A DNA stretch of 14,486 nucleotides, from positions 1 to 14,486 of the forward strand of contig JAEEJD010000142.1 in assembly GCA_016281675.1 (NCBI GenBank), read 5' to 3'. Each line of letters begins with the position of its first letter. Position 1 is the stretch's first letter. The notes below the pieces were generated by a model. That model did no database searches. It was not told the DNA's origin and saw nothing but the letters and a program-made list of their open reading frames with translations. Both the position numbers and the translations under genes were made by a program. Positions 6,596 to 14,192 of the stretch are shown one piece after another. This DNA comes from Lachnospiraceae bacterium (GTDB taxonomy: Bacteria > Bacillota_A > Clostridia > Lachnospirales > Lachnospiraceae).

Positions 6596-7864
6596 CTAGT
6601 TCCTGAATTCGGAATGATAAAACTCCTTAATATTATCCGATGAAAAACCGTCTTTTTCAAGTTGTTCCTTCTGGAACTTCTTGTTCTTGTTCATCATTGA
6701 TACGAGCACGCACTCGCCGCTTTCGCGAAGTTTCGCCGCCTCTTCCATAACGCTTGCGACAAACTCCGGATCCGCACCCTTTTCGATGAGGAAAGCATGC
6801 TTCCTTCCGGCTCCGGGAACCTGATAATCCTTATCAAGTAGGATCGTGATTATCCTCTCGAACCCGATCGAGAACCCGCATGCGCACACTTTGTTTCCGG
6901 TAAATCTGCCGATCATCTCATCGTAACGGCCGCCTCCGGCAACGCTCGATCCGAACTCGTTCATCGTTATCTCAAAAATGGTTCCCGTATAATAAGACAT
7001 CCCGCGAACCAGAGTCGGGTCAAATATTATGTTAAAATCGGCTTTTTTTACCCGCTCGACACTTCTGATTATACCGGTAAGGCCTAAAGCGCACCCTTCG
7101 GGAAGGTGATCTCCGAGCGTCTTTGCAAGCTCTTCGATATATTCTGTTCCTTCGCCCTCTCCGTTAAAAAGTGCCATATACTTATCAACACATGCTTTAT
7201 CGAACCCGTTCGCGATAAGGTCTTCCCTGACACCGTCGGCACCGATCTTATCCATCTTATCGAGAATAATGAATACCGTATCAAGATCACTCTCATCGAA
7301 TCCGCTGTATGAAGCCATCGCACGGAGTATCCTTCTGTCGTTGATCCTGACGGTAAAATCGGAAAAATCAAGCTTTCCGAGAAGAGTCGTTGTAGCCGTT
7401 ATAAGCTCGATCTCCGCAAGATTAGACGGCTCTCCGAGAATATCTATGTCACACTGGACAAACTGTCTGAAACGTCCTTTCTGAGGTCTGTCCGCACGCC
7501 ACACGGGACCTATCTGAAGTGCCTTGAACGGGGCCGGAAGCTGTGCCGCATTGTTTGCGTAGAATCTTGAAAGCGGGACCGTAAGGTCATAGCGAAGCCC
7601 CGAATCGACAAGATCTTCTTCCTTGACATCGGGACCGAGAACAAGCTTCTCGCCTCTTTTGAGTATTTTAAATATCAGCTTCTCGTTCTCTCCGCCCTGT
7701 TTGCTCGAGAGGTTCTCTATATGCTCCACTGCAGGCGTCTCAATCGGTGTGAAACCGAAAGTCTTGTATGTTTCCTTTACAAGATTTGTAACGTAATCCC
7801 TGATCTGCATTTCTCTCGGCATTACGTCCTTCATGCCTGTTGTCGGTTTTTTGATAAGTGCCAT
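6596..7864 (-). CDS. hisS: Histidyl-tRNA synthetase
   Basis: Class II aminoacyl-tRNA synthetase that charges tRNA-His with histidine using ATP in the cytoplasm. Visible motifs, numbered from the chosen start: RYDLTVPLSRF (91-101), the motif 2 region WRADRPQKGRFRQFVQCD (about 122-139), the histidine-specific loop LVRGMSYYTGTIFE (285-298), AGGGRYD (309-315) and motif 3 GFSIGFERI (330-338). The histidine loop has MSYY where many bacterial enzymes have LDYY. A C-terminal anticodon-binding region follows, ending at residue 422, a normal length. I chose the second ATG (7864) because AAGGGG sits 7 bases before it but only 2 bases before the first ATG at 7870; family proteins also start MALxKKPxTGMKD. 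It lies 25 bp after hemZ, with no room for a T-box leader, so it depends on upstream transcription. Confidence 0.95.
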   Translation of the reverse strand: MALIKKPTTGMKDVMPREMQIRDYVTNLVKETYKTFGFTPIETPAVEHIENLSSKQGGENEKLIFKILKRGEKLVLGPDVKEEDLVDSGLRYDLTVPLSRFYANNAAQLPAPFKALQIGPVWRADRPQKGRFRQFVQCDIDILGEPSNLAEIELITATTTLLGKLDFSDFTVRINDRRILRAMASYSGFDESDLDTVFIILDKMDKIGADGVREDLIANGFDKACVDKYMALFNGEGEGTEYIEELAKTLGDHLPEGCALGLTGIIRSVERVKKADFNIIFDPTLVRGMSYYTGTIFEITMNEFGSSVAGGGRYDEMIGRFTGNKVCACGFSIGFERIITILLDKDYQVPGAGRKHAFLIEKGADPEFVASVMEEAAKLRESGECVLVSMMNKNKKFQKEQLEKDGFSSDNIKEFYHSEFRN

Positions 7865-7889
7865 TGTCATTCCCCTTTTACAGTTATTT

Positions 7890-9350
7890 TTATGAAAACA
7901 GAGTTCTCTTTCTGTCGATCATCTCATCGATCCTGTCGATGTAAAGCGCCACATCCTTGACGTTGTCGCATCGTTCTATACGGCCTTCGGGAAAAATCCT
8001 TTTTGATATCGTTCCCGCACCCACGGCGGCGATATCGGATACTTCCTCCATGATGAGGATGTTGTATATCCCAAAGTTCTCTCTCTTGGCATAACCGACG
8101 TTCTCGAAATTCCCCGCCATGTTCTTCTGCCTGTAGAGATAATACGGCACGAGCGAAAGCAAAGATGCGCATTCATCCGCCGTATCCATCATCTTCTTCG
8201 TATTGCGGCTCGTTATGTCCTTGTGCTCCTCTAAAAACGCATGCATTCCCGCGGCACGCTTTATAGCCATCGAATGTATCGTTATACTGTCGGGAGCAAG
8301 TTCTTTTATCGCGGCAAATGTATTTGCGACGTCTCTCTCATCCTCACCCGGAAGTCCAAGGATAAGATCGGTATTGATATTTGAAAATCCCTCCGCACGT
8401 GCTGTTTCAAACGCCGAATACACATCGTCAACGGTATGTCTTCTGCCTATGATCCGAAGCGTCTTCCCGTTCATTGTCTGCGGATTGACCGATATACGGT
8501 TGACGCCGTTCTCCCTAAGGGCCTGCATCTTCTCCGGTGTTATACTGTCGGGACGTCCCGCTTCTACCGTAAATTCTTTGAGCTTTGTCAGATCAAACCT
8601 GTCATAAAGGCCTTGCGCCAGATCCGCAAGTTCCTCCGCACTAAGCGTTGTCGGAGTACCTCCGCCTATATAAATACTGTCGCATCTTCTGCCTTTATAA
8701 TAATCCGCGAAGAAATCAAGTTCCTTTTTTACCGCTTTAAGATAATCCTGTGTACGCTCTTTCCACGAAGCTATCGGATACGATGTGAACGAACAGTACA
8801 GACACGTTGTCGGACAGAACGGTATTCCTATGTACAGAGAAAATCCGCCGTCCTCAAGAGAATCTATTACTTCGGCCTCTCTGTGCGCGATACCGGTCGC
8901 AAGCGAAATCTTCTCATCGGAACAAAGATAAACGGACTTCATATATCTTGCGATATCTTTGTCCGAAGCACCTTCCCTGATCATCTTCATCGGGACCTTG
9001 ACGGGCCTTATGCCTGTCATTGTTCCCCACGGAAGCTCTTTGCCTGTCGCTTCCGACATAACCTCGTAAAGCACCTGCTTTAAGTGATTTTTGACCCCCG
9101 CCCTGTCTTCTTCGTGATACTGTCTCTCGCGGGTGATAACGCCGCTTTGCGAAGGCGAGGTGACGCGAATGATACCGGATACGGTCGCACCGTCCTTAAT
9201 ATCGCCCGACGAAACATATACGCTCATGCCGTCCGTACTGCCGAATTCCCTGGCATCCGTGACGATACCCACGTTCTCTTCGGGATAAAATGCTTTTATG
9301 AGCGAATGAACATCATAGGAATAGCCGGGGCTGTTAAGTATTGCCTGCAT
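7890..9350 (-). CDS. hemZ: Coproporphyrinogen dehydrogenase HemZ (radical SAM)
   Basis: Radical SAM enzyme of the HemN/HemZ group, named for oxygen-independent conversion of coproporphyrinogen III to protoporphyrinogen IX. HemZ itself is less well proven to do this than HemN, and the protein may have another role where a full heme pathway is absent. The 486-residue chain has a HemZ-type N-terminal region (about 1-165, with LPWGTMTGIRPVK at 106-118), then the cluster motif CPTTCLYC (C179, C183, C186), GGGTPTTL for SAM binding, and a TIM-barrel-type remainder. The start is the ATG at 9350 with GAAGGA upstream. It follows the MBL hydrolase by 51 bp and precedes hisS by 25 bp; the order rel - hydrolase - hemZ - hisS is common in Clostridia. 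Confidence 0.93.
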   Translation of the reverse strand: MQAILNSPGYSYDVHSLIKAFYPEENVGIVTDAREFGSTDGMSVYVSSGDIKDGATVSGIIRVTSPSQSGVITRERQYHEEDRAGVKNHLKQVLYEVMSEATGKELPWGTMTGIRPVKVPMKMIREGASDKDIARYMKSVYLCSDEKISLATGIAHREAEVIDSLEDGGFSLYIGIPFCPTTCLYCSFTSYPIASWKERTQDYLKAVKKELDFFADYYKGRRCDSIYIGGGTPTTLSAEELADLAQGLYDRFDLTKLKEFTVEAGRPDSITPEKMQALRENGVNRISVNPQTMNGKTLRIIGRRHTVDDVYSAFETARAEGFSNINTDLILGLPGEDERDVANTFAAIKELAPDSITIHSMAIKRAAGMHAFLEEHKDITSRNTKKMMDTADECASLLSLVPYYLYRQKNMAGNFENVGYAKRENFGIYNILIMEEVSDIAAVGAGTISKRIFPEGRIERCDNVKDVALYIDRIDEMIDRKRTLFS

Positions 9351-9401
9351 ATTTAAGTATCCTTCGGGAATCTCGAAAAACGGCCCAGTACCCCCATAGC
9401 C

Positions 9402-10028
9402 TTAGGCACAAAAGGGGTTATACGCCTTTTCGCTGCCGATGGTGGATGATTCGCCGTGACCGGGATATACTTTGACATCCTCATCGAACGTATCGATGAG
9501 CATATGAACGCTTTCCATTATCCTGCTTTCGCTACCCGTCGGAAGATCACACCTTCCGATGGAGCCGCAAAACAGAGTGTCTCCCGTAAAGAGCCACTTC
9601 ATACTTTCGACATAAAAACAGCAGCTGCCCTGCGTATGGCCGGGAGTCGCATAAACCTTGAATCCTATTCCGGCTATATTAAGCTCCTGCCCGTCGGAAA
9701 GCGAAACGTCAACATCGACCGTATACGGGCGGCGGATCTGATTGGATGCGTTAAGATCCGCATCGCCGCAAAGAGCCGCTTCCTCCGCAAGCGCATATAC
9801 CTTTGCGCCCGAAAGTTTGGTAAGTTCATGTACACCCATTATATGATCGAAATGTCCGTGAGTCAGAAGTATGGCACGGACATTCAAGCCGTTTGATGAG
9901 AGTTTCTCGTAGAGTCCGTTCTTGGCCGGATCTATGACAACGGCATCCTTTGTGTCTGCATCGTAAACGAAATAACAGTTGGTCTCGACCATTCCGAGTA
10001 CCATCCTTCCGACTTTGATCTCACCCAT
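9402..10028 (-). CDS. MBL-fold metallo-hydrolase, glyoxalase II-like
   Basis: A 208-residue metallo-beta-lactamase-fold hydrolase expected to bind two metal ions. The ligands are in view: THGHFDH (H57, H59, D61, H62), PGHT (H131), GDT (D150) and PGHG (H191). The size and motif spacing fit the small glyoxalase II-like group; the substrate in this family is usually unproven (thioesters such as hydroxyacylglutathione-like compounds, or others). Its ATG overlaps the rel stop by one base (TGATG), so translation is coupled to rel. The gene keeps its usual clostridial place between rel and hemZ. No dtd (D-aminoacyl-tRNA deacylase) gene intervenes, although one often does in related genomes. Confidence 0.92.
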   Translation of the reverse strand: MGEIKVGRMVLGMVETNCYFVYDADTKDAVVIDPAKNGLYEKLSSNGLNVRAILLTHGHFDHIMGVHELTKLSGAKVYALAEEAALCGDADLNASNQIRRPYTVDVDVSLSDGQELNIAGIGFKVYATPGHTQGSCCFYVESMKWLFTGDTLFCGSIGRCDLPTGSESRIMESVHMLIDTFDEDVKVYPGHGESSTIGSEKAYNPFCA

Positions 10029-12313
10029 CAGCCTGCCGTCCTTTCTATATCCATTATTCCGCTTATTCCGCGGATCTTCTCGATAACTTCCTTAAGTTCT
10101 TCCTTGCCCGATGTCGAGAAGGAAAGTTCTATCGTTGCGGTGCCCTGCTTGCTTGTCCTGACGTTCATGTTGAGTATGCTGACACCTTTATCGCTCAAAA
10201 ATCTTGTCAGATCAAGGAGAAGACCCTGTCTGTCCTCTGCGAATATGCGTATTCCGGTCTCGTACTTCTCATTCTCCGTCTCGCCTTCGTCACGGTCCCA
10301 CACTGCCTCAATGAGCCTTGCTCTCTCATCCTCAGGCATGGAGATGACGTTGACGCAGTCGGTCCTGTGTATCGATACGCCTCTTCCTCTCGTGACGTAG
10401 CCTACTATCTCGTCGCCCGGTATCGGACTGCAGCATTTGGAAAATCTCACCGCAAGGTCCTCGGTGCCCTGAACGGCAACACCGCCGTTGCGCTTTACTG
10501 TAAGCTTTCTGTGGCTTGCCGCTTCCCTGACATCCTCTATGATCTCCTCATCCGACATGATATGGGGATGATCTCTGTCGTACATCTCCTTCATGCGGTT
10601 GACGATCTGACCTTCGCGAAGTCCACCGTGGCCTACCGCCGCCCTTACAGCATCCCAGTCCCTGAAGCCGTACTTCTGCTGTATGGCATTCATATACTGG
10701 GGAACCATGATGATCGAAGGATCGACACCGTTCGCTTTACAGAATGCGAGCAGCATCTCTTTGCCCTTCTGTATGTTGTCTTCCTTGAGTTCGTTTTTGA
10801 ACCACTGATTTATCTTGGTCTTGGCCTGATTGGATTTGACGATATTGAGCCAGTCACGGCTGGGGCCTCTTGAGTTCTGGCTCGTGATGATCTCTATTCG
10901 ATCACCGTTCTGGATCTTGTAGTTGATCGTGGCAAGCTGGCCGTTGACGCGGGCGCCGATCATCTTGTTGCCCACCGCGGAATGAATGGCGTAAGCGAAA
11001 TCTATCGGATTCGACCCTGCCGGAAGTGTCTTGACATCTCCCGTCGGCGTGAAACAGTATACGGTGTCGGAGTATAGCTCAAGGTCTGATTTTAAAGTAT
11101 TTAGGAACTCTTTGTTATCGGACAGATTGACCTGCCAGTCAAGGATCTGTCGCAGCCAGCTCATCTTCTCGGCCTCGGATTCTTCGATCTTCCTGCCGTC
11201 GGAACTTTCCTTGTACTTCCAGTGTGCAGCGATACCGTACTCGGCGGTTTTGTGCATCTCGTAGGTTCTTATCTGTATCTCAAACGGACGTCCCGTAGGC
11301 CCGATAAGAGTCGTATGAAGGCTCTGGTACATGTTGGGCTTGGGCATTGCGATATAGTCTTTAAAGCGCCCAGGAATGGGCTTATACATCTCATGTATGA
11401 CACCGAGCGCGGCATAACAGTCCGGGATCGTATTAACGATGATCCTGACCGCAAACAGATCGTATATCTGATCGAGAGTTTTGTCCTGATTGAGCATTTT
11501 GCGGTAAATGGACATGAAATGCTTGACGCGGCCGTCAAAAGTGGCCTCGATGCCGGCATTTGTGATATGTTTTGAAACTTCATCCACTATCTCGGAAACG
11601 TATTTCTCGCGTTCCGATTTTCTGATCTTGATCTTATCGACAAGATCGTAATAAACTTCCGGTTCAAGGTATTTAAGAGACAGATCGTCAAGTTCGACTT
11701 TCATCTTCGATATTCCGAGACGCTGTGCCAAAGGCGCATATATATCCATCGTCTCTCTTGCGATCTCGATCTGTCGCTGTGGCGGCTGATACTGAAGGGT
11801 TCTCATGTTGTGAAGCCTGTCGGCCAGTTTTACCATGATGACTCTAATATCCTTGGCCATCGCAAGAAACATCTTACGAAGGTTCTCCGCCTGATATTCA
11901 AGCTTGTCGTCGTTGTATTTGATCTTCTCGAGCTTTGTGACACCGTCGACTATAAGCGCAACGTAATTGCCGAACTGGTCCCGAAGTTCCTCGTCGGTTA
12001 TGACCGTATCCTCAACGACGTCATGAAGTATGCCCGACACGATCGTCTCTTTGTCGAGCTGCAGTTCCGCAAGTATTATAGCTACCGAAAGGGGATGGAT
12101 GATATAGGGCTCACCGGATTTTCTGAGCTGGTTCTTGTGAGCCATATAGGCCAGTGTATAGGCCTTTTCGATAAGTGAGATATCATCGGAAGGGTGGTAT
12201 TTTTTGACGCGCGAAATGAGCTCCTGATACAGCTGTTCAGGACTTTGATTCTCCTGCAGCGCTTCAAAAGCGCCGTCGTCCAGTATCAGTTCAGTCATCT
12301 TGGTCTCTGCCAC
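10028..12313 (-). CDS. rel: Bifunctional (p)ppGpp synthetase/hydrolase
   Basis: A long RSH enzyme that makes (p)ppGpp from ATP and GTP/GDP on starved ribosomes and also degrades it. The 761 residues contain, in order, the Mn-dependent hydrolase domain (H73, H97-D98, E101-D102 and LADRLHN at 163-169), the synthetase domain with GRFKDYI (315-321; the RxKD form is typical of bifunctional Rel, not RelA-only EXDD), YQSLHTT (329-335) and EYGIAAHW (358-365), a TGS domain (about 410-480), a conserved-cysteine region with CCSPIPGDE, and a C-terminal ACT domain (about 690-761). Both catalytic halves look intact. The predicted start is GTG at 12313, 5 bp after the sufB stop, with GGGAG about 10 bases upstream; the ATG five codons later is an alternative. 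It overlaps the MBL gene by one base. Confidence 0.97.
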   Translation of the reverse strand: MAETKMTELILDDGAFEALQENQSPEQLYQELISRVKKYHPSDDISLIEKAYTLAYMAHKNQLRKSGEPYIIHPLSVAIILAELQLDKETIVSGILHDVVEDTVITDEELRDQFGNYVALIVDGVTKLEKIKYNDDKLEYQAENLRKMFLAMAKDIRVIMVKLADRLHNMRTLQYQPPQRQIEIARETMDIYAPLAQRLGISKMKVELDDLSLKYLEPEVYYDLVDKIKIRKSEREKYVSEIVDEVSKHITNAGIEATFDGRVKHFMSIYRKMLNQDKTLDQIYDLFAVRIIVNTIPDCYAALGVIHEMYKPIPGRFKDYIAMPKPNMYQSLHTTLIGPTGRPFEIQIRTYEMHKTAEYGIAAHWKYKESSDGRKIEESEAEKMSWLRQILDWQVNLSDNKEFLNTLKSDLELYSDTVYCFTPTGDVKTLPAGSNPIDFAYAIHSAVGNKMIGARVNGQLATINYKIQNGDRIEIITSQNSRGPSRDWLNIVKSNQAKTKINQWFKNELKEDNIQKGKEMLLAFCKANGVDPSIIMVPQYMNAIQQKYGFRDWDAVRAAVGHGGLREGQIVNRMKEMYDRDHPHIMSDEEIIEDVREAASHRKLTVKRNGGVAVQGTEDLAVRFSKCCSPIPGDEIVGYVTRGRGVSIHRTDCVNVISMPEDERARLIEAVWDRDEGETENEKYETGIRIFAEDRQGLLLDLTRFLSDKGVSILNMNVRTSKQGTATIELSFSTSGKEELKEVIEKIRGISGIMDIERTAG

Positions 12314-12318
12314 TTACG

Positions 12319-13239
12319 TTACACTCCCAAAAATCCTGCGATTATCTTCTCTTCCGCTTCTTCCTCGGTCAGACCGAGTGTCATGAGCTTTATTATCTGC
12401 TCTCCGGCGATCTTTCCTATCGCTGCCTCGTGAATGAGATTGGCATCGACGGACGATGCCGAAAGAGCCGGCATTGCGTTTACTTTGCCGTTATCGGCAA
12501 GGATCGCATCACACTCCGAATGTCCCGCGCATCTGACGTTTCCGTTAATGACGGATCTGTATTCCTGCACGGAATCACCTTTTGCGACACTTCTCGATAC
12601 AAGATCGACGCTGGAATCCTCACCGTCAAGATCGACCTCGAAATCGGTCTTCGCTGTCTCGTTCCCGTCGGTCATTATACTCTCGTGTATTATGAGCTTC
12701 GCATCCTTTGAAAGCTTAGCCCGTGTCTGTCTTGTCGTATTATCGACGCCGCGAAGCTGAATCGTCTCCATTTCGAGAATGGCGCCTTCCGCAAGTTCCG
12801 CATAGGTTACGGGATCTATAACGCGCGCACCGGTACCTTCTCCTATGCCGATGTGCTTCTCTTTGTAAACGACACGCGAATTATCTTCAAGGAAAAACCG
12901 GTGGATACCGTTGTGATTCGAACCTTCCTCGGAATCGGTGTGGACGCCGCAGCCTGCGACTATCGTCACATCGGCACCGCTCTGAATGTGAAAATCATTG
13001 TATACCAGATCTTTTACGGCACTCTTTGTAACGCATGCGGGAATATAAACGGTCTCGCCTTTTGCCTTGTCGGAAATGTAAATGTCGATCCCGCTCTTGT
13101 CTTCTTTTCTGACTATACGGATATGGTCACTGTTCTGAAAGCTTATGCACTCGCCGTTTTCGCGAAGCGAATATGCCCCGTCAAATACCTTATCCCAGTC
13201 GGTTATCTCTTTTAATATCTCTTCGGTTATCTTATCCAT
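12319..13239 (-). CDS. sufB: Short SufB/SufD-family Fe-S cluster scaffold (SMS/minimal SUF type)
   Basis: Scaffold partner of the SufC ATPase, on which Fe-S clusters are built. At 306 residues it is much shorter than SufB of the SUF systems in E. coli or B. subtilis (about 460-495) and resembles the short archaeal-type SufB/D protein of two-gene systems (called SmsB in recent work). The beta-helix core and C-terminal module are recognisable: ECDAILAD carries C243, at the place of the key SufB cysteine (Cys405 in E. coli), and IHEAAIGKIAGEQ carries H270-E271, matching the conserved His-Glu pair. The N-terminal extension of classical SufB is absent. The ATG is 2 bp after the sufC stop with only a weak ribosome site, so it is probably translationally coupled. 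No SufD, SufS or SufU gene is present in the window; a homodimer of this protein would replace SufBD. Confidence 0.88.
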   Translation of the reverse strand: MDKITEEILKEITDWDKVFDGAYSLRENGECISFQNSDHIRIVRKEDKSGIDIYISDKAKGETVYIPACVTKSAVKDLVYNDFHIQSGADVTIVAGCGVHTDSEEGSNHNGIHRFFLEDNSRVVYKEKHIGIGEGTGARVIDPVTYAELAEGAILEMETIQLRGVDNTTRQTRAKLSKDAKLIIHESIMTDGNETAKTDFEVDLDGEDSSVDLVSRSVAKGDSVQEYRSVINGNVRCAGHSECDAILADNGKVNAMPALSASSVDANLIHEAAIGKIAGEQIIKLMTLGLTEEEAEEKIIAGFLGV

Positions 13240-13241
13240 AT

Positions 13242-13964
13242 CTAGAACATCTCATTGCCCTTGGGGCAGTATGCTTTGTCCTTTCCCGAAAGAAGCTTCG
13301 GGAATATCTCGTCACGGCTTCCGCTCTCGGTGACTACACCGTCTCTTATCACGACTATCTCATCCGCGATATCAAGTATCCTCTCCTGATGGGATATGAT
13401 AAGAAGAGCTCTGTCTTCTTCCTCTTTGAGCTTTTTGAAAGCATCGATAAGACTCGTGAAACTCCACAGGTCTATTCCTGCCTCGGGCTCATCGAATATG
13501 ACGTATCTCGCATCCCTTGACAGCACCGTGGCTATCTCGATCCTTTTCATCTCCCCGCCGGAAAGGCCGGAGTCCATCTCTCGCTCCATATAATCTCTCG
13601 CGCACAGGCCGACTTTCTCGAGAATGCGGCACATCTTCATCTCCGGCATTTCGGATCCCGCTGCGGTTTCCATCAGTGTGCGTACCGTTATCCCCTTAAA
13701 GCTTACGGGCTGCTGGAACGCATACGCTATGCCGTGTTTTGCCCTGTCGGTTATCGACATCCGGGTTATGTCCTCATCATCCAGGAATATCTTTCCCGAA
13801 CTGGGGATAAACAGTCCCGCGATGAGCTTTGCGAGACTGGTCTTGCCTCCGCCGTTTGGACCCGTTATAACCGTAAGTTTCCCGGGACTTATGGAAAGCG
13901 TGACACCGTTTATCAGGTTTTCTTTGTCAGGCAGATCAAGCCTGACATCTTCAAGTTTAAGCAT
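13242..13964 (-). CDS. sufC: SufC-family Fe-S assembly ATPase
   Basis: Cytoplasmic ABC-type ATPase that drives shape changes in the SufB/D scaffold during Fe-S cluster assembly. It has no membrane partner. The 240-residue protein has Walker A GPNGGGKT (35-42), a Q-loop (about 84-85), the signature LSGGE (134-138), Walker B YVIFDEPEAGID (154-165, catalytic E159) and the switch His in SHQ (192). DEPEAG replaces the DETDSG of classical SufC, which fits the minimal two-gene type. The start is the ATG at 13964 with AGGG about 9 bases before it. Directly upstream is the tRNA-Glu terminator; I found no convincing promoter in the short gap, so expression may depend on read-through. It is the first gene of the long unit reaching the zinc-ribbon genes. 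Confidence 0.92.
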   Translation of the reverse strand: MLKLEDVRLDLPDKENLINGVTLSISPGKLTVITGPNGGGKTSLAKLIAGLFIPSSGKIFLDDEDITRMSITDRAKHGIAYAFQQPVSFKGITVRTLMETAAGSEMPEMKMCRILEKVGLCARDYMEREMDSGLSGGEMKRIEIATVLSRDARYVIFDEPEAGIDLWSFTSLIDAFKKLKEEEDRALLIISHQERILDIADEIVVIRDGVVTESGSRDEIFPKLLSGKDKAYCPKGNEMF

Positions 13965-13980
13965 TGTCCGTTACCCTGTT

Positions 13981-14020
13981 ATAAAAAATAACCCCAAGTT
14001 TTGCTTCGCAATACCTGAGG
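13981..14020 (-). terminator. Intrinsic terminator after tRNA-Glu
   Basis: In the RNA, CCUCAGGU (14020-14013) pairs with ACUUGGGG (13999-13992), with G-U pairs. After an A-A mismatch an inner stem UUGC/GCAA closes a GAA loop. The 3' side continues UUAUUUUUUAU. It ends the tRNA transcript and sits only 17 bases before the sufC start codon. Confidence 0.75.
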
Positions 14021-14048
14021 CTCTTTTGTTCATGGCATATGGTTATAG

Positions 14049-14120
14049 CAGCTCGTAGGGGAATCGAACCCCTGTTTCCGCCGTGAGAGGGCGGCGTCTT
14101 AACCGCTTGACCAACGAGCC
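14049..14120 (-). tRNA. tRNA-Glu, anticodon CTC
   Basis: Cloverleaf read by eye on the minus strand: acceptor GGCTCGT pairs with ACGAGCT (the first pair is G-U) and the discriminator base is G. The anticodon stem CCGCC/GGCGG encloses CTCTCAC, giving anticodon CTC (codon GAG). The T-arm is AGGGG-TTCGATT-CCCCT. The CCA end is not encoded (CTA follows), so it must be added afterwards. The overall sequence is that of Firmicute tRNA-Glu. Confidence 0.95.
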
Positions 14121-14132
14121 GTACTTGACCAT

Positions 14133-14159
14133 ATTATATTAATCGGAACAAAAAAGCAA
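14133..14159 (-). promoter_or_regulatory. Probable promoter of tRNA-Glu
   Basis: A perfect -10 box TATAAT (14138-14133) lies 12 bases before the mature tRNA 5' end. TTGCTT (14159-14154) at a 15-base spacer is the best -35 candidate; the spacer is short, so the -35 is doubtful. A start near 14126 would leave a leader of a few bases for RNase P to remove. Confidence 0.5.
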
Positions 14160-14192
14160 GTAAAATCTCAAATTATAAAACAGAATACCCTA

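Noticed and set aside
7865..7870. First ATG of hisS at 7870
   Set aside because: AAGGGG is only two bases before this ATG but seven before the next one, and the family N-terminus starts at the second.
9351..9401. Terminator or promoter in the MBL-hemZ gap, suggested by a T-run after a G-rich stretch
   Set aside because: Only three-base stems can be drawn and no -35/-10 pair is visible.
14121..14192. Terminator for the right-edge gene, from the T-rich stretch near 14151
   Set aside because: No paired stem precedes the T-run; the stretch is better explained as the promoter region of tRNA-Glu.
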